From Mycobacterium aquaticum (GTDB taxonomy: Bacteria; Actinomycetota; Actinomycetes; Mycobacteriales; Mycobacteriaceae): DNA of 62,379 bases. The stretch spans positions 1-62,379 of the forward strand of contig NZ_MVHF01000051.1 in NCBI RefSeq assembly GCF_002086485.1, in the 5' to 3' direction. A model generated the notes under the pieces. That model was not told where the DNA came from, ran no database searches, and saw only the letters and a program-made list of their open reading frames with translations. A program made the position numbers and the translations under genes. Of the stretch, positions 50,683-57,883 are shown one piece after another; the stretch's first letter is position 1, and each line of letters starts with the position of its first letter.

Positions 50683-51664
50683 CGATCGCGTGCCCGTGAC
50701 AGTGATCACCGGGTTCCTCGGCGCGGGCAAGACCACGCTGCTCAACCGGATCCTCACCGAACAGCATGGCAAGCGGATCGCGGTGATCGAAAACGAATTC
50801 GGGGAGGTGGGCGTCGACGATGCGCTCGTTCTCGACGCCGAAGAAGAGATTTTCGAGATGAACAATGGCTGCATCTGCTGCACCGTGCGTGGTGACCTGA
50901 TCCGTATCCTCGGCGCGTTGATGCACCGCCGGGACCGCTTCGATCACATCCTCATCGAGACCACCGGACTGGCCGATCCGGCGCCGGTCGCCCAGACGTT
51001 CTTCGTCGACGACGAGATGCGCAGCCAGCTGCGGTTGGATGCGATCGTCACGGTGGTCGACGCCGCCCATGTCCTGGACCATCTCGACGAGGACAAACCG
51101 CAGGGCGTGGAGAACGAGGCGGTCGAACAGGTGGCGTTCGCGGACCGAATGATCCTCAACAAGGTCGATCTGGTCTCTCCAGAGCATCTGGCCACCGTCG
51201 AGGACCGGCTGCGCGGCATCAATCGCGGCGCCGAGATCGTACGTGCCCAGGACGCCAAGGTGGATCTCAACCGCATCCTCGACGTAGGTGCGTTCGATCT
51301 ACAACGCGTCCTCACCGACGACCCCGCTTTCCTGGAGCAGACCGACCATCAACACGACGCCACGGTGACGTCGGTGGGGATCCAGATCGACGGCGAAGTC
51401 GACATCGACACGCTCAACGTGTGGCTGGGCGGACTCCTGGCCGCCAAAGGGGTAGACATCTTTCGCAGCAAAGGGATCCTCGCCCTTGCCGGCCAGGATC
51501 GGCAGTACGTCTTCCAAGGCGTACACATGCTCTTCGACGGTGATGAAGGCCGACCGTGGCGTGACGGGGAACCCCGCCGCAACCGGTTGGTGTTCATCGG
51601 CCGCAACCTGGACCGCGCCGAACTAGAGTCCAGCTTCCGGCAATGTCTGGTGTCGGCGCGATGA
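50657..51664 (+). CDS. CobW/COG0523-family zinc GTPase (ZNG1/YciC type)
   Basis: The 335-residue metal-chaperone GTPase has a P-loop GFLGAGKTT (19-27), the metal motif GCICC (Cys72, 74, 75), Walker B LIETTGLADP and NKVD. A C-terminal CobW domain includes FRSKGILALAG and NRLVFIGRNLD. Zur-controlled COG0523 proteins supply zinc to key enzymes when zinc is scarce. ATG 50657 was chosen since GATGGAG lies just upstream; ATG 50645 is also in frame. Its stop overlaps the WD40 gene start (ATGA). Confidence 0.92.
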   Translation: MTTVTTVTDDRVPVTVITGFLGAGKTTLLNRILTEQHGKRIAVIENEFGEVGVDDALVLDAEEEIFEMNNGCICCTVRGDLIRILGALMHRRDRFDHILIETTGLADPAPVAQTFFVDDEMRSQLRLDAIVTVVDAAHVLDHLDEDKPQGVENEAVEQVAFADRMILNKVDLVSPEHLATVEDRLRGINRGAEIVRAQDAKVDLNRILDVGAFDLQRVLTDDPAFLEQTDHQHDATVTSVGIQIDGEVDIDTLNVWLGGLLAAKGVDIFRSKGILALAGQDRQYVFQGVHMLFDGDEGRPWRDGEPRRNRLVFIGRNLDRAELESSFRQCLVSAR

Positions 51665-52674
51665 ATGCGGCAGTCCTGCCGGCACATTCGTGGCGGATCA
51701 ACGTCGATGACGCCGTGGCGGCCCTGTCGGCGGCACCTGATGGCCGGGTCGCGGTGGCCGGCGCAGAAGGGTCCCTCGTGCTGGTGTCGGGACAAGGAGC
51801 GATCGAGCGGCGACGCAATCTCTCACGAGGCTGTTTGGCGGTGCACTGGTCGCCTGCCGGGGACCGGATCGCGGTCGGTTCGATCCACGGGGTCGACATC
51901 CTCGACGCGGACGGCACGGTCCTGTGCAGTCGGCGGAAGGGTTGGTGTGCATCGGTGGCGTGGAGTGCTGATGGATCCCGCCTGGCTGCCGGAGTGGGGA
52001 GCGCAGTGATGATCCTCGACGCCGAGGGCAACGAGCTGTTCAGCGCCGAGCGCGACAGCACGGTGACCGCCGTGGCCTGGGTCAACCGGCGCGTCGCGAC
52101 CGCCGCGTACGGCGGGGTGCATGTGTATCACGCGTCACCGACGGCGGCACCGGATATTCTGCCGTTCACCGGATCGCTTCTGGCCCTGGCGATCAGCCCC
52201 GACCGGCGATGGGCTGCCAGCGGCAATCAGGACGCGACGCTCCACGTGTGGCGGATCGGCCGCGGCGGCGACGAACTCGAAATGTCGGGCTACCCAACGA
52301 AAATCAGCACACTGGAATTTTCGCCCGACTCCGCGTTGCTCGCCTCCGGCGGCGGGCAGGATGTGACCGTCTGGGACTTCACCGGCCCCGGGCCGCGGGG
52401 CCGCACGCCACGAATTCTGCGGGCGCACGACGCCACTGTCACCGCCCTGGCGTGGTCTCCGCATGGCGACCTGCTCGCCGCGGCCGCCGGCGATGGTCAA
52501 GTGGCGCTGTGGGAACCCCGTCGCGGTCGGCCGGGTCGCCCGCTGGCGGCCCGGGACATTCTCAGCGAACAGGCCCCGGCCACTGCGATCAGCTGGGACG
52601 CTACCGGCCGATTGCTTGCAGGCTGGTCCGACGCCACCGTCGTCGCCCACATGCCCGCCTCACTTCGATCGTGA
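51661..52674 (+). CDS. WD40-repeat protein of the zinc-uptake operon
   Basis: The 337-residue protein is built from about seven WD-like blades: repeated CLAVHWSPAGDRIAVGS, CASVAWSADGSRLAAG, TVTAVAWVNRRVATA, LLALAISPDRRWAASG, ISTLEFSPDSALLASGG and VTALAWSPHGDLLAAA, several ending in Trp-Asp-like dipeptides (HVWRIG, TVWDFT, ALWEPR). There is no signal peptide, so it is cytosolic. It overlaps cobW and aztA by 4 bp each. A scaffold for the GTPase or ATPase is a guess; in other bacteria this place is often taken by aztD. Confidence 0.9.
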   Translation: MNAAVLPAHSWRINVDDAVAALSAAPDGRVAVAGAEGSLVLVSGQGAIERRRNLSRGCLAVHWSPAGDRIAVGSIHGVDILDADGTVLCSRRKGWCASVAWSADGSRLAAGVGSAVMILDAEGNELFSAERDSTVTAVAWVNRRVATAAYGGVHVYHASPTAAPDILPFTGSLLALAISPDRRWAASGNQDATLHVWRIGRGGDELEMSGYPTKISTLEFSPDSALLASGGGQDVTVWDFTGPGPRGRTPRILRAHDATVTALAWSPHGDLLAAAAGDGQVALWEPRRGRPGRPLAARDILSEQAPATAISWDATGRLLAGWSDATVVAHMPASLRS

Positions 52675-53396
52675 CACCATTGCTTGAAACCCGCGCTCTC
52701 ACCGTCACCTACGGTGAGCGACGAGCGCTGAGGCCGACCGACCTGACCGTCGCCGCCGGGGAATCCCTGGCCGTTGTGGGCCACAACGGCAGCGGCAAGT
52801 CCTCGCTGCTGCGTGCCCTGGCCGGCCTGGAGCCCGCGGCGGGCGGTGAGGTCATCCTGCACGCCGAAGCGTGTCATCACCTGCGAACGACCGTCGAAAT
52901 CGCCTATGTCCCACAGCGTTCACAAGCCCGATGGGATCTGCCCTTCACCGTCGGCGATGTCGTGGCGGCGGGTCGACCGCAGCGATGGTGGTGGCAACGC
53001 CCCAGCCGAGACGACCGTGATGTGGTCACCGCAGCACTGGCCGCCGTCGGCCTGGCAAGCCTGGCGAAGCGGCCCGTCACGGAACTGTCCGGCGGCCAAG
53101 CGCAACGAGTGCTGCTGGCCCGGGCGCTGGCGCAACAACCCGACATCATGATTTTGGACGAGCCGCTGACCGGTTTGGACGTCACCACCGCGGACGCCGT
53201 GATCAACCTGTTGGGGGCTTTCACCCGCGCCGGCGGGACGCTCATGTGCGCACTGCACGAGATCGATGTTGCACGAACGTCGTTCACCAAGACGGTGGCC
53301 CTGGTACGGGGAACCGTGGTCGCCAACGGCGCCACCACCGACGTGCTCAGCATCGACGGTGTCGACCGTATCTTCACCCGCCGGGCGGCCGCGTGA
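52671..53396 (+). CDS. aztA: Zinc ABC transporter ATP-binding protein AztA
   Basis: The 241-residue ABC ATPase has Walker A VGHNGSGKSS (about 37-46), signature LSGGQAQRVLLARAL, Walker B IMILDEPLTGLD and H-loop ALHEID. Of the metal-ion (Znu/Mnt) type; pairs with AztB. GTG 52671 overlaps the WD40 gene stop (GTGA). Confidence 0.92.
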   Translation: MTPLLETRALTVTYGERRALRPTDLTVAAGESLAVVGHNGSGKSSLLRALAGLEPAAGGEVILHAEACHHLRTTVEIAYVPQRSQARWDLPFTVGDVVAAGRPQRWWWQRPSRDDRDVVTAALAAVGLASLAKRPVTELSGGQAQRVLLARALAQQPDIMILDEPLTGLDVTTADAVINLLGAFTRAGGTLMCALHEIDVARTSFTKTVALVRGTVVANGATTDVLSIDGVDRIFTRRAAA

Positions 53397-54271
53397 GCAT
53401 TTGGTCGTGGCTTGCCGACCCGTTCGGCTACGACTTCATGGTGCGCGCGACGATCGCCACTCTCGCGGTGTGCATCGCAGCACCGATGTGCGGGATCTGG
53501 GCGCTCTCACGGCGGCTGGTCTACCTGACCGATGCCATGAGTCACGGCATCCTGGCGGGTGTGGCCGGTGCGTCGATCATCGGCGGCAGCCTGCTGGTGG
53601 GCGGGCTGGTCGCAGCCGTGACGATGGCGCTGATCGTCTCGGTGCTGGTTGTGCGGGCACGCATACCCGAGGACGGCGCCATCGGCGTTGTCGGACAAGG
53701 ACTCTTCGCGCTCGGCGTGATCGGAGTGTCGCTACAAAGTGATCCCCGGGCCCTGGCCCACATCCTGTTCGGCAACCCGCTCACGGTCACCCGCACCGAC
53801 GTGGTCATCGATGCCACTCTGGCACTGCTTGTCGTGCTGGCGGTCACCGCTCTGCGGCCGGTGCTGCTGGCCACCACGTTCGACGCCGTACACGCACGCA
53901 CCGTAGGCATTCATGTCGGACTGGTCGACGCCACACTACTGGTCGTCCTCTCGCTGACCGTGGTCGCCGGAATGGTCACCGTCGGGGTGCTGATGGCAGT
54001 CACACTGGTCATTGCGCCCGCGGTCACCGCGCGACTGCTCGCCCGGTCACTGGAGACGATGCTGCTCATCGCGATCGGCTCAGGGGCCGGGGCAGGCGCA
54101 GTCGGCCTGCTCGTCAGCTATCACGCTGGACTGCCGGCCGGCCCGACCGTGGCGCTCGTCGCCGTCGGCCTGGTTGTGGTTGCGGCACTGTGGGTGCGCC
54201 CCGTACGCGCGTTCCACCGCACCGTGCAGCGTGCGGGCAGCCACGGTGATGAGGTCACGCAACAGGGCTAG
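53393..54271 (+). CDS. aztB: Zinc ABC transporter permease AztB
   Basis: A 292-residue ZnuB/MntB-type permease with about eight helices. The conserved ABC-3 segments are RLVYLTDAMSHGILAGVAGA (about 45-64) and VGVLMAVTLVIAPAVTARLLA (about 195-215). GTG 53393 overlaps aztA. Last gene of the operon; a convergent ArsR gene begins 130 bp further on. Confidence 0.93.
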   Translation: MSIWSWLADPFGYDFMVRATIATLAVCIAAPMCGIWALSRRLVYLTDAMSHGILAGVAGASIIGGSLLVGGLVAAVTMALIVSVLVVRARIPEDGAIGVVGQGLFALGVIGVSLQSDPRALAHILFGNPLTVTRTDVVIDATLALLVVLAVTALRPVLLATTFDAVHARTVGIHVGLVDATLLVVLSLTVVAGMVTVGVLMAVTLVIAPAVTARLLARSLETMLLIAIGSGAGAGAVGLLVSYHAGLPAGPTVALVAVGLVVVAALWVRPVRAFHRTVQRAGSHGDEVTQQG

Positions 54272-54403
54272 TCGGCGCCCGTCCCTGGACAGCCGAGCGT
54301 CCAGGGGTTACCGCACGCCGGTCACCGCCTGAATGCCGAATTAGTCTGGAGGACAAGGGAAACGGGCGTCATACCGATGGTCTCATGTCGCCACACCAGT
54401 GGC

Positions 54404-54859
54404 TCACTTGATCGTCGGATCTTCCGCCGCGTGAATCACCGCGGCGACGACGATGCGGGCGAGGTGATCGTCGACAAGGCGATACACCACTTCGCGCCCC
54501 GCCCGTTCCCCGGCAACCACCCCGGCGGCCTTGAGGATCCGCAAATGCTGACTCACCAGTGATTGCGGCGTCTGCAGCGCGTCGACGAGCTCGTGCACGC
54601 AGCACGGGGACTCGTTGAGTTGCAACACGATGGCGATACGCACCGGCGCCGCGATGGCGCGAAGCAAGTCTCCTGCCGCGGTGATAACAGCGCCCGACGG
54701 CGACGCCGGTAGGTGAACTTTTCGGGGCAATGCGGACACGGACCGGGCGTGGCCGAAACGAAGCTCGCCGGCGCGCAGCTCACCGTCACATGGATCAGTT
54801 GTCAACGCACGCCACGCCATCGCTGCATCGAGCGTACGGTCTTGATTCGTGCACCGCAC
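54404..54859 (-). CDS. ArsR/SmtB-family zinc sensor
   Basis: The 151-residue protein has a winged helix (PVRIAIVLQLNESPCCVHELVDALQTPQSLVSQHLRILKAAGVV). Helix alpha-5 is DDHLARIVVAAVIHAAE; the spacing Asp130-x-His132-x10-His143-x2-Glu146 equals the alpha-5 zinc site of SmtB/CzrA. The protein therefore most likely senses zinc, and it resembles M. tuberculosis SmtB (Rv2358), whose gene is paired with zur. Here the Zur-like gene is 1.3 kb away in another operon. ATG 54859 is nearest to the upstream Fur-like box; ATG 54820 is an alternative. It lies convergent to aztB. Confidence 0.9.
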   Translation of the reverse strand: MRCTNQDRTLDAAMAWRALTTDPCDGELRAGELRFGHARSVSALPRKVHLPASPSGAVITAAGDLLRAIAAPVRIAIVLQLNESPCCVHELVDALQTPQSLVSQHLRILKAAGVVAGERAGREVVYRLVDDHLARIVVAAVIHAAEDPTIK

Positions 54860-54914
54860 CGCATCAACATCGTCGCACCCACCAGTTGGGGGTAGGCGGT
54901 CACCAAGTCTCTAT

Positions 54915-54933
54915 GGCAACGATTATCATTATC
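54915..54933 (-). promoter_or_regulatory. Fur/Zur-box-like site upstream of the SmtB gene
   Basis: On the minus strand GATAATGATAATCGTTGCC agrees with the classic 19-bp Fur box (GATAATGATAATCATTATC) at 16 of 19 positions. It lies 56 bp ahead of the SmtB-like start. It may bind Zur or another Fur-family protein. It is less like the TGAAAA-type boxes of this window. Confidence 0.6.
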
Positions 54934-55133
54934 ATTAATGGATAGTATCTGCATGCAGAGGGCTTGTCGACGGGCGCCGATACTCACGCATCTGCAACCG
55001 CGCCGTAGCTTGAACTGCAACGCCGGACGAGCCGACTTCGGGTGATGTGTCTGCGCCGATGGTTAGCACCGACTCTCGACTCGAGTAGTCGGTTACTCAT
55101 GCCTTGGTGACCGCATTGCGGTCATGCTGAGGC

Positions 55134-56000
55134 ATGGTGCTGTTCTGCAGTATTCGTCACCGCGTAGTGGGCCAACGCGGGGCGCTAGCTCTGGCATTGA
55201 CCGGCGGTGTCCTGGTGTTGCTATTCGCGACGAGCGCGTGTGGCATTGATGAGACACCGGCGCCGAACACGGGCCGGGACAACTCGGCGCTGTCGGAGAA
55301 AGTCGGGACGGGGCACCGCTCGGATGGTATCGCTGGCGAATGGATCCGTGTTCACACCGAGCAGGCGGAACTCGTCACTGCGAAGGCGAAGTGGCACCAC
55401 CCTGATGTCCTTTCGGCAGGGACTACGGATGTCATCGGTTTGACGATCGGGGATACCCCTGAGCTGAGCAGCAGTATCAATGCGTTGTTGCCACAGACGA
55501 TTACGTCGCCTGCGGGCACGGTTCGTGTCGGACCCACGACGACGGCGGAGCTCTCTGCGAGCCCGGAGGATGCGATCGTTACGCCCAGTCAGGCGCGCAA
55601 CGCCTCGACGGATCGTGACATCGCTTTGCTTTGGAGTTGGGACGTGACTCCTAAGAGGCCACTCGATGAACTCGTTCTGATGGCGCACATTTCGGTCCCG
55701 ATTGACGGTGGCGCGTCGGTAAATACGGACATACCGTTGCGTATCCATGTGAAGCGGACTTTCAGCTTCACTGTGCACCAGGTTTTTGGAAGCTGGACAA
55801 CATGGTCTGCGATCGCCGCAGCTATCGCTGCACGCGCGGCATGGCTTCATCGCAAACTGAAGAAGGCACGACATTCGACTGGCACACCAGAAGCCTCGGA
55901 GGCGGCCACCGAAAAGGTCAACGATGGAGATCAGAAGGAGGGCGTTGCGGCAACGGCCCCCGCGGTGCCGTCCGAGCCGGCGCCGTCCGAATCAGGCTGA
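55134..56000 (+). CDS. Lipobox-bearing membrane protein, function unknown
   Basis: The 288-residue product has an N-terminal hydrophobic signal ending in a lipobox (LLFATSACG, Cys about 36) and a beta-rich extracellular part (about 70-210, IGLTIGDTPELSSSINALLP, LDELVLMAHISVPIDGG). A second membrane helix follows near the C terminus (about 215-238, FGSWTTWSAIAAAIAARAAW), then a basic then acidic Ala/Glu/Pro-rich cytoplasmic tail. A lipoprotein with a C-terminal membrane helix is unusual. Codon use is less GC-rich than neighbours, hinting at recent arrival. No family recognised. Confidence 0.7.
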   Translation: MVLFCSIRHRVVGQRGALALALTGGVLVLLFATSACGIDETPAPNTGRDNSALSEKVGTGHRSDGIAGEWIRVHTEQAELVTAKAKWHHPDVLSAGTTDVIGLTIGDTPELSSSINALLPQTITSPAGTVRVGPTTTAELSASPEDAIVTPSQARNASTDRDIALLWSWDVTPKRPLDELVLMAHISVPIDGGASVNTDIPLRIHVKRTFSFTVHQVFGSWTTWSAIAAAIAARAAWLHRKLKKARHSTGTPEASEAATEKVNDGDQKEGVAATAPAVPSEPAPSESG

Positions 56001-56173
56001 GCGCGCTATCACCGCGAGGCTGGCCCCGCAACTGCGATCCGGACCTGGCAAGGCCTCTCGATCACGGCAATGCCAGCCTTCCTTCGGTGTGCTCACCGGT
56101 TGCGTTGTCGATATCGACCAGATAATTGACACCGTCCTGACGTCCAGAGGGGCGGTGGGCTGTCTGGTGTGGT

Positions 56174-56602
56174 TCAGGTGTCTCGGCATCGCGGGCACAC
56201 TCCGTACAGGTCGACGTGGTGGGTGACGTCGGTGTAGTCGAATGTGCGGCTCAGCTGGCGGGTTTGGTCCTCAATGGGCGTGGAGGTGAAGGCTTCGGCG
56301 CGCCCGCACTGTCGGCACAGCAGGTAGTGGCGGTGCTCGTTGGTGGTGCGAATCCGGTAGAGCAGCTCGCCGTCTTCGGCGCGTTGAATCTCGGCGATCT
56401 TGTCCTCGACAAGGGTGCGCAGGACGCGATATACCGTGGTGAGTCCGAATTGGTGCGTAGGGTGTTGGCGCAGTTGTCGATAGAGTTGCTGGGCGCTGCG
56501 GAAGTGCTCGCTGCTGTCGAGGACGGACAGCACGGCGCGCTGTGCCGCGGTCTGTCGGCGTCTGCTCGCCGGCGCTGTTTCACCGGAGGTGTGGGCAATC
56601 AT
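56174..56602 (-). CDS. Fur-family regulator, Zur-like
   Basis: The 142-residue product has an N-terminal winged helix (QTAAQRAVLSVLDSSEHFRSAQQLYRQLRQH, FGLTTVYRVLRTLVEDK). A dimerisation domain follows with NEHRHYLLCRQCG (His90, His92, Cys96, Cys99), VTHHVDLYG (His128, His129) and a C-terminal CPRC (Cys136, Cys139). Four Cys give the structural zinc site, and the His set fits Zur. ATG 56602 overlaps the WhiB stop by 4 bp. It is cotranscribed from a Zur-box promoter, so it may be a zinc-starvation-induced second Zur or an autoregulated one. Confidence 0.9.
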   Translation of the reverse strand: MIAHTSGETAPASRRRQTAAQRAVLSVLDSSEHFRSAQQLYRQLRQHPTHQFGLTTVYRVLRTLVEDKIAEIQRAEDGELLYRIRTTNEHRHYLLCRQCGRAEAFTSTPIEDQTRQLSRTFDYTDVTHHVDLYGVCPRCRDT

Positions 56603-56928
56603 GTGTCGTGCGCCTCCTCGTTCGCAGGTTGCATTTTCTGTCGTTCTCGTGGGGTGGTCGCGCCCCAAATCCCGTAGTTCTCCGGGCGTTTGAGCGCGTG
56701 GTCCAGGCATGCCTGGCGCACCTGGCAGGATCGGCACACGTGTTTGGCCTGCTCGTAAAGGACACGCTGGTGGGCCGTGCCGGTGTCGTGTTCGGACGCG
56801 AAGAACATCTCGACGGGCAGGCCGCGGCACTGCGCTCGCAGCTGCCAGTTCAGCTCATCGGGGATGCCGCGACGCCGTGAGGGGGTATCGAAGCGGGTGC
56901 AGAGCGCTCGCCGGCGCAGGCCGGTCAT
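56599..56928 (-). CDS. WhiB-family iron-sulfur transcription factor
   Basis: The 109-residue product has the four Cys ligands Cys34, Cys65, Cys68 and Cys74 (C-x30-C-x2-C-x5-C, in LRAQCRGL and HVCRSCQVRQAC), a GIWGATT turn (86-92) and a basic end RERQK. It has the standard WhiB architecture with a longer Arg-rich N terminus (GLRRRALCTRFDTPSRRR). Its ATG overlaps the stop of a 41-codon frame (ATGA) and its stop overlaps the fur gene, so the three are translated together behind a Zur box. Which WhiB class it belongs to I cannot tell. Confidence 0.92.
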   Translation of the reverse strand: MTGLRRRALCTRFDTPSRRRGIPDELNWQLRAQCRGLPVEMFFASEHDTGTAHQRVLYEQAKHVCRSCQVRQACLDHALKRPENYGIWGATTPRERQKMQPANEEAHDT

Positions 56929-57050
56929 CGGATGATGTGCGCGGCGTTTCGGGAGCGCGCACGGGCGGTGGTGGTGCCAAAGCCCATCAACGTCTGCGTC
57001 GCACAACCGGAGTCGGCCTGGCCCGCGACGAGGATGACCGGAGTCCGCAT
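56925..57050 (-). CDS. 41-residue Mrf/CobW-N-terminus-like small protein
   Basis: A 41-codon frame from ATG 57050, with GGGGGAAGGA as ribosome site. Its stop TGA lies inside the ATGA that starts whiB. The product begins MRTPVILVAGQADSG, which recalls the N terminus of mycobacterial Rv0106/Mrf (a Zur-regulated CobW-like ribosome-hibernation factor). The rest of that about 400-residue protein is missing, as is any P-loop. It begins 13 bp after the Zur box. It may be a remnant of an mrf gene whose body was replaced by whiB-fur, kept as a leader that couples translation. Confidence 0.65.
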   Translation of the reverse strand: MRTPVILVAGQADSGCATQTLMGFGTTTARARSRNAAHIIR

Positions 57051-57063
57051 TCCTTCCCCCTAA

Positions 57064-57080
57064 ATGAAAACGATTTTCAT
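57064..57080 (-). promoter_or_regulatory. Zur box of the mini-mrf - whiB - fur operon
   Basis: ATGAAAA-CGA-TTTTCAT, perfect 7-bp arms, 13 bp upstream of ATG 57050. Same design as the aztC box. No gene lies on the other side for 190 bp, so it should serve the leftward operon. Confidence 0.85.
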
Positions 57081-57254
57081 GTACGTAGCGACAAACCTAC
57101 GCCGGTCGACTCGTCGTGTCGAAAATAATTGCCACGAAAGCTGTTCGGGTGATATGCCCTTCGTCAGTTCAGTGCCCGGGTGCGCATACCTCCGCGCGCG
57201 CAAGGCTGGGCACAGGCCGACGGCGTCGGCGTGGCCGTCATAAGCGCGCAAGAG

Positions 57255-57704
57255 TCAGGATTCATCCTCGCGGCCATCGGCGCCATCGTCGGACGTCGAA
57301 CGGCCCGCACCGGGGCATCGGCCGTCTGCCAACCCGGCCGGGCCTGGCGGCAGGCCTGCACGCTCATGCGCAGAGCCCTGTCCCAGGGCTCGCTCGGCCT
57401 GAAATACCGCCAGTGCCACCAGTTCCCGTGCCTGCTCATCGACGAGTTGATAGAACATCCGCGCTCCGTCTTGGCGCGCCCCGACCACGCGCCCCCACCT
57501 GAGCTTCGCGAGATGCTGTGACGTCGTCGTCGGGGTCTTGCCCACGAGTTCGGCCAGCTGATTCACCGACAGCTCGCCGTGATCACGCAACGCCAGAATG
57601 ATCCGAATCCGCGTCGGATCGGACACCAGCCGCAGCACCTCTGCCGCCAGATCCACATACGCGCTGTCCGGACCGAACGTGCACACCTTCGTATCTGCAC
57701 ACAT
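57255..57704 (-). CDS. KmtR-like ArsR-family metal sensor with altered ligands
   Basis: The 149-residue winged-helix protein resembles M. tuberculosis KmtR (Ni/Co sensor) closely in LSVNQLAELVGKTPTTTSQHLAKLRWGRVV and the following wing. KmtR uses His88, Glu101, His102, His110 and His111 as I recall. Here the aligned residues are Gln91, Glu104, Arg105, His113 and Glu114, so most His ligands are lost. Two N-terminal Cys (MCADTKVC) are new and could form another site. ATG 57704 lies inside an inverted repeat, a likely self-repression site. A longer frame upstream is unlikely. Confidence 0.82.
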   Translation of the reverse strand: MCADTKVCTFGPDSAYVDLAAEVLRLVSDPTRIRIILALRDHGELSVNQLAELVGKTPTTTSQHLAKLRWGRVVGARQDGARMFYQLVDEQARELVALAVFQAERALGQGSAHERAGLPPGPAGLADGRCPGAGRSTSDDGADGREDES

Positions 57705-57710
57705 ACGAAG
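57687..57710. promoter_or_regulatory. Operator overlapping the KmtR-like start codon
   Basis: CTTCGTAT (57687-57694) and ATACGAAG (57703-57710), perfect 8-bp arms with an 8-bp spacer. The start codon of the KmtR-like gene (57702-57704) lies in it, so bound repressor would block initiation directly. Confidence 0.75.
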
Positions 57711-57883
57711 ATGATAGGGCTTTGCGGGTAACGATGCCAAGGTGTGCCTTCCATTTGGCCGCAACGCAACTGGACGCCACGGTCGGGCGGCCGGGGTCTG
57801 ACCACGCCGTGGCTGGCACGCCGAGCTGATCTCGCGCGGCCAAAAGGGCCGGCTTGATTTGCGCGACTTGCTAATCTGCCGAG

